A DNA stretch of 7,674 bases, taken from contig NZ_LATL02000231.1 in NCBI RefSeq assembly GCF_000972705.2, positions 1 to 7,674 of the forward strand, read 5' to 3'. The DNA comes from Limnoraphis robusta CS-951. Lineage in GTDB: Bacteria > Cyanobacteriota > Cyanobacteriia > Cyanobacteriales > Microcoleaceae. Positions 5,703-7,674 of this stretch are shown in pieces. The notes beneath the pieces are model-generated. The model did no database searches. It was given only the letters and a program-made list of their open reading frames with translations, and was not told the DNA's origin. The translations under genes were made by a program, and so were the position numbers. Position 1 is the first letter of the stretch. Each line of letters begins with the position of its first letter.

Positions 5703-7199
5703 ATGAAGTCTCTATCTAATTTTAGCACATACAGAATCCTGTCTGTCGGATTTGTTATTTTTGGTATTTTGGTGCGTCTGGTTCAATACCTGAATAATCG
5801 TTCTTTATGGTTTGATGAAGTAAACTTAGCATTAAACATCGTTAACCTTTCCTATTTACAGTTACTCAGTCCCCTCGATTATAACCAAGCTGCACCTCCC
5901 GGTTTTTTGTGGATTGAAAAGTTATCAATTCAAGTTTTGGGGAACAACGAATATGCACTGAGACTTTTTCCTTTTTTAGCGGGAATTGTCTCTCTGATTG
6001 CTTTATTTTTATTCGCTGAACGGTATGCGTCTCAATGGGCTGCACTTCTGGCGATCGCCTTATTTTCAAGTTTACCCTATATTGTTTATTATGGCACGGA
6101 ACTGAAGCAATATTCTAGCGATATTATGATTGCTTTATTGTTGAGTTTATTGCTTGTTCCTTTCCGCTACAAAATTCTAAACAAACGTCTAGTTTTAGTG
6201 TTTTCTCTTGTTGGCGTCATTGCCATTTGGATTTCTCATCCGGCTATTTTTACTCTGGGAGGACTTGAACTGGCTTATTTTATTACCGCACCTCATCAAC
6301 AGCGTAAACCTATTTTATTGAATCGAATCCCCGTTTATTTGACTTGGCTAGTCAGTTTTAGTTTACTCTATTTTTTGACAATTACCAATACAATGAATAA
6401 CGATAATCTCGTTAAATATTGGCAACCTAGCTATCCTCAATCTATTTTCGATATCCTTTGGTTACTCGATGCTTTTGGTCGATTTTTCTATAGACCTCTT
6501 GGTTTTATTGGAATAATCGATGGCTTTGCTATTTTAGCTTTTATTATCGGTTGTGTTGCTTGCTATCGTCGAAATAGAATTTTATTGATAACGTTAATTT
6601 CCCCAGTTCTTGCGACTTTAGCGGCAAGTTATTTACAAAAATATCCCTTTAGAGAACGTTTGGTTTTATTTCTAACACCATTTTTTCTAATTTTAATTGC
6701 AGAAGGAGTCGTTTTTCTCATCTCTCAAAAACACTCACAACAAAAATGGGTTAGGCTGTTGGGTTCAGTTGTATTAATTGCCTTATTAACTCATCCTTTA
6801 ATTCATTCCAGTCGATTAATTTTTCAGCCGGAACTCAAACAAGAAGTTCGACCTATAATAGAATATATTAAGTCAAATCAACAACCGGGCGATCAAATTT
6901 ATGTCTATTTTCAAGGCGTCAGTCACATGAAATATTACGCCCCAAAATTCGGTTATTCTCCCAGTGATTATGTTTTAGGTGCCTATGAACTTCCCCGAAA
7001 AAGGAAAATTTTACCTGCTGACTGGGAACGATACCAACAAGAATTTGAACCGTTTAGAGGTCAAAAACGAGTTTGGATACTCTTTAGAGTTGATGAGGTT
7101 GAAGAAAACACTTTATTGTCTTATCTTAATACAATTGGTCGCCAAGTAGAGATTTATAAACAAAAAGGAGCGTTTGTCTGTTTGTATGATTTTAGTTAA
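5703..7199 (+). CDS. GT39/ArnT-like (GT-C fold) membrane glycosyltransferase
   Basis: This 498-residue polytopic membrane protein has about ten hydrophobic segments, roughly at 12-30, 84-104, 110-128, 139-154, 162-195, 209-228, 258-287, 292-310, 318-341 and 349-367. A soluble C-terminal part (about 375-498) follows. After the first membrane segment comes LWFDE with D38-E39, the acidic pair expected in the first outer loop of GT-C enzymes, where an acidic residue is catalytic. QAAPPGFLW (62-70), YYGTELKQYSSD (129-140) and KYPFRERLVLFL (313-324) are also typical of bacterial GT39-like proteins. Such enzymes transfer a sugar from a polyprenyl-phosphate donor to lipid, glycan or protein outside the membrane; donor and acceptor cannot be read here. 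The start ATG has no clear ribosome site but lies 13 bases after the patD-like stop, so translational coupling or a shared message is likely. One HIP1 site lies within it. Confidence 0.85.
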   Translation: MKSLSNFSTYRILSVGFVIFGILVRLVQYLNNRSLWFDEVNLALNIVNLSYLQLLSPLDYNQAAPPGFLWIEKLSIQVLGNNEYALRLFPFLAGIVSLIALFLFAERYASQWAALLAIALFSSLPYIVYYGTELKQYSSDIMIALLLSLLLVPFRYKILNKRLVLVFSLVGVIAIWISHPAIFTLGGLELAYFITAPHQQRKPILLNRIPVYLTWLVSFSLLYFLTITNTMNNDNLVKYWQPSYPQSIFDILWLLDAFGRFFYRPLGFIGIIDGFAILAFIIGCVACYRRNRILLITLISPVLATLAASYLQKYPFRERLVLFLTPFFLILIAEGVVFLISQKHSQQKWVRLLGSVVLIALLTHPLIHSSRLIFQPELKQEVRPIIEYIKSNQQPGDQIYVYFQGVSHMKYYAPKFGYSPSDYVLGAYELPRKRKILPADWERYQQEFEPFRGQKRVWILFRVDEVEENTLLSYLNTIGRQVEIYKQKGAFVCLYDFS

Positions 7200-7231
7200 T
7201 AAATTCTCTACTGTAGTTTAGACTAAAAATT

Positions 7232-7270
7232 GAATAATAACTCAATACTTATCAACTTTGATAATTATTC
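7232..7270 (+). terminator. AT-rich hairpin, possible weak terminator of glycosyltransferase gene
   Basis: GAATAAT (7232-7238) pairs with ATTATTC (7264-7270). Inside, TTATCA (7249-7254) pairs with TGATAA (7259-7264), the two 3' arms sharing one base. It starts 33 bases after the stop codon. There is no T tract and no GC in the outer stem, so termination efficiency is doubtful, but it is the only sizeable hairpin found downstream of the gene. Confidence 0.3.
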
Positions 7271-7275
7271 TAACA

Positions 7276-7283
7276 GCGATCGC
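7276..7283. repeat. HIP1 octamer GCGATCGC
   Basis: This is the intergenic copy of the highly iterated palindrome of cyanobacterial genomes. Six further copies lie inside genes at 2472, 2688, 3152, 5357, 5635 and 6051. Confidence 0.9.
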
Positions 7284-7322
7284 CACTTTTTAAAAAAGAC
7301 AAAAGGCAGTTTACACTTTACA

Positions 7323-7343
7323 GTAACCCGTTATCCGTTATCA
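7323..7343. repeat. Degenerate heptanucleotide tandem repeat (STRR-like)
   Basis: Three consecutive 7-mers read GTAACCC, GTTATCC and GTTATCA on the plus strand, that is TGATAAC, GGATAAC and GGGTTAC on the minus strand. Short tandem heptamers built around GATAAC are frequent in filamentous cyanobacterial intergenic DNA. The copy number is small, so this is a remnant or a coincidence-level match. Confidence 0.5.
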
Positions 7344-7366
7344 TCTTTAAATCGGCAGGAGACCCC

Positions 7367-7406
7367 CGCCATAAGTTTACGTTGGCGATAGGAGGAATGC
7401 CACTCC
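7367..7406 (+). mobile_element. Probable left-end hairpins of an IS200/IS605-superfamily element
   Basis: CGCCA (7367-7371) and TGGCG (7383-7387) form a 5-bp stem with an 11-base loop. Just downstream GGAG (7391-7394) pairs with CTCC (7403-7406). Elements of this superfamily lack terminal inverted repeats and carry imperfect subterminal hairpins that TnpA recognises; a hairpin some 65 bases before tnpB fits that layout. The exact end and the cleavage-site tetramer or pentamer cannot be fixed from one side. Confidence 0.4.
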
Positions 7407-7440
7407 GCTAAAATTTACAACTCTGCTACACTCAGATGAG

Positions 7441-7446
7441 TATAAT
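7441..7446 (+). promoter_or_regulatory. Perfect -10 box directly upstream of tnpB
   Basis: TATAAT ends six bases before the ATG at 7453, so a transcript started at the usual distance would begin at or within a base or two of the start codon. No good -35 sits at 16-18 bases; TTTACA (7414-7419) is 21 bases away. There is also no clear ribosome site (only AGAG), consistent with a leaderless message. Confidence 0.45.
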
Positions 7447-7452
7447 AGAGCC

Positions 7453-7674
7453 ATGACACAAGCAATTACGGTTAAATGCAAGCTGATAGCCCCACCAGAC
7501 TTGACCGAGCGGGTCAACGAAACTCTGGCGGGATTTTCCGATGCCTGCAACCGCATATTGCAAGTGGCAAAAGAAAACAACTGTTGGAACACCACCAAAC
7601 TGCACCATCTGGTTTACAAGCCAGTCAAAGAAGCGACGGGACTGAAAGCCAATCACGTTTGTCAGGCAATCAGA
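7453..7674 (+). CDS. tnpB: TnpB, IS200/IS605 superfamily RNA-guided nuclease (3'-partial)
   Basis: The 74 codons from ATG 7453 to the window edge are open and begin MTQAITVKCKLIAPP. They continue through LAGFSDACNRILQVAKENN, TKLHHLVYKPVKEATGLKANH and end VCQAIR. This is the N-terminal region typical of cyanobacterial TnpB/OrfB proteins, usually near 400 residues, so about four fifths is missing, including the RuvC-like D-E-D catalytic residues and the zinc finger. TnpB is an RNA-guided DNA endonuclease that helps the element persist at the donor site; its guide RNA normally overlaps the right end, not visible here. No tnpA is found upstream, so this is a tnpB-only (IS1341-type) element unless tnpA lies to the right. 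Whether the rest is intact is unknown. Antisense frames over this region are shadows. Confidence 0.85.
   Translation, partial: MTQAITVKCKLIAPPDLTERVNETLAGFSDACNRILQVAKENNCWNTTKLHHLVYKPVKEATGLKANHVCQAIR

Larger units (their letters stand above)
7200..7452. other. Intergenic region: AT-rich hairpin, HIP1, heptamer repeats and element end
   Basis: No gene is visible in these 253 bases. From left to right they hold an AT-only hairpin after the glycosyltransferase gene, a HIP1 octamer (7276-7283), an AT-only inverted repeat CTTTTT-A-AAAAAG (7286-7298), three degenerate heptamers (7323-7343), then hairpins and a TATAAT box that probably belong to the tnpB element. The boundary between host DNA and element probably lies between about 7344 and 7367, but no duplicated target site can be checked because the right end is outside the window. 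Confidence 0.6.

Noticed and set aside
5866..6069. 67-codon minus-strand frame inside the glycosyltransferase gene
   Set aside because: Antisense shadow of a well-supported membrane protein; no recognisable features.
7391..7411. AGGAGG followed by ATG as a gene start
   Set aside because: The spacing is only one base and the frame stops after four codons; the bases are better explained as part of an element-end hairpin.
7377..7656. Two overlapping minus-strand frames at the right edge
   Set aside because: Both are antisense to the tnpB start, which has a clear family match and an upstream -10 box.

Overview
The window looks cyanobacterial. It carries seven copies of the HIP1 octamer GCGATCGC (starting at 2472, 2688, 3152, 5357, 5635, 6051 and 7276). 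It also has a DUF4912-type C-terminal module typical of cyanobacterial proteins, a PatD-like small protein, and a degenerate heptanucleotide repeat of the kind common in filamentous cyanobacteria. The moderate AT-richness and this gene set suggest a filamentous (Oscillatoria/Planktothrix-like) genome, but the sequence does not fix the genus.

Layout. Positions 1-2274 (+) are the 3' part of a gene entering from the left. It has about 30 Ser/Gly/Met-rich modules (residues 1-660 of the visible part) followed by a conserved ~97-residue C-terminal module of DUF4912-family cyanobacterial proteins. A GC-rich hairpin with an A tract on one side and a T tract on the other (2311-2347) sits between this gene and the convergent gene at 2382-4658 (-). 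That gene is a full-length bifunctional RelA/SpoT-type (p)ppGpp synthetase/hydrolase with HD, synthetase, TGS, CC and ACT regions. A ~670-base gap (4659-5332) has no convincing protein gene but is dense in inverted repeats, several of which share bases and cannot form together. Next comes a probable two-gene unit: a 118-residue PatD-like protein (5333-5689, +), then 13 bases later a 498-residue polytopic GT-C/GT39-like glycosyltransferase (5703-7199, +). After ~250 bases of non-coding DNA, the first 74 codons of a TnpB of the IS200/IS605 superfamily start at 7453 and run off the right edge. It is preceded by small hairpins and a perfect TATAAT.

How the parts relate. The rel gene sets the stringent-response alarmone level and appears to be transcribed alone. 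The PatD-like and GT39-like genes are close enough to be co-transcribed, but no functional link between them is evident. The tnpB and its upstream hairpins mark the left side of a mobile element without tnpA on this side. The best candidates for something not well described are the modular SG-repeat protein and the hairpin-rich spacer at 4915-5244.
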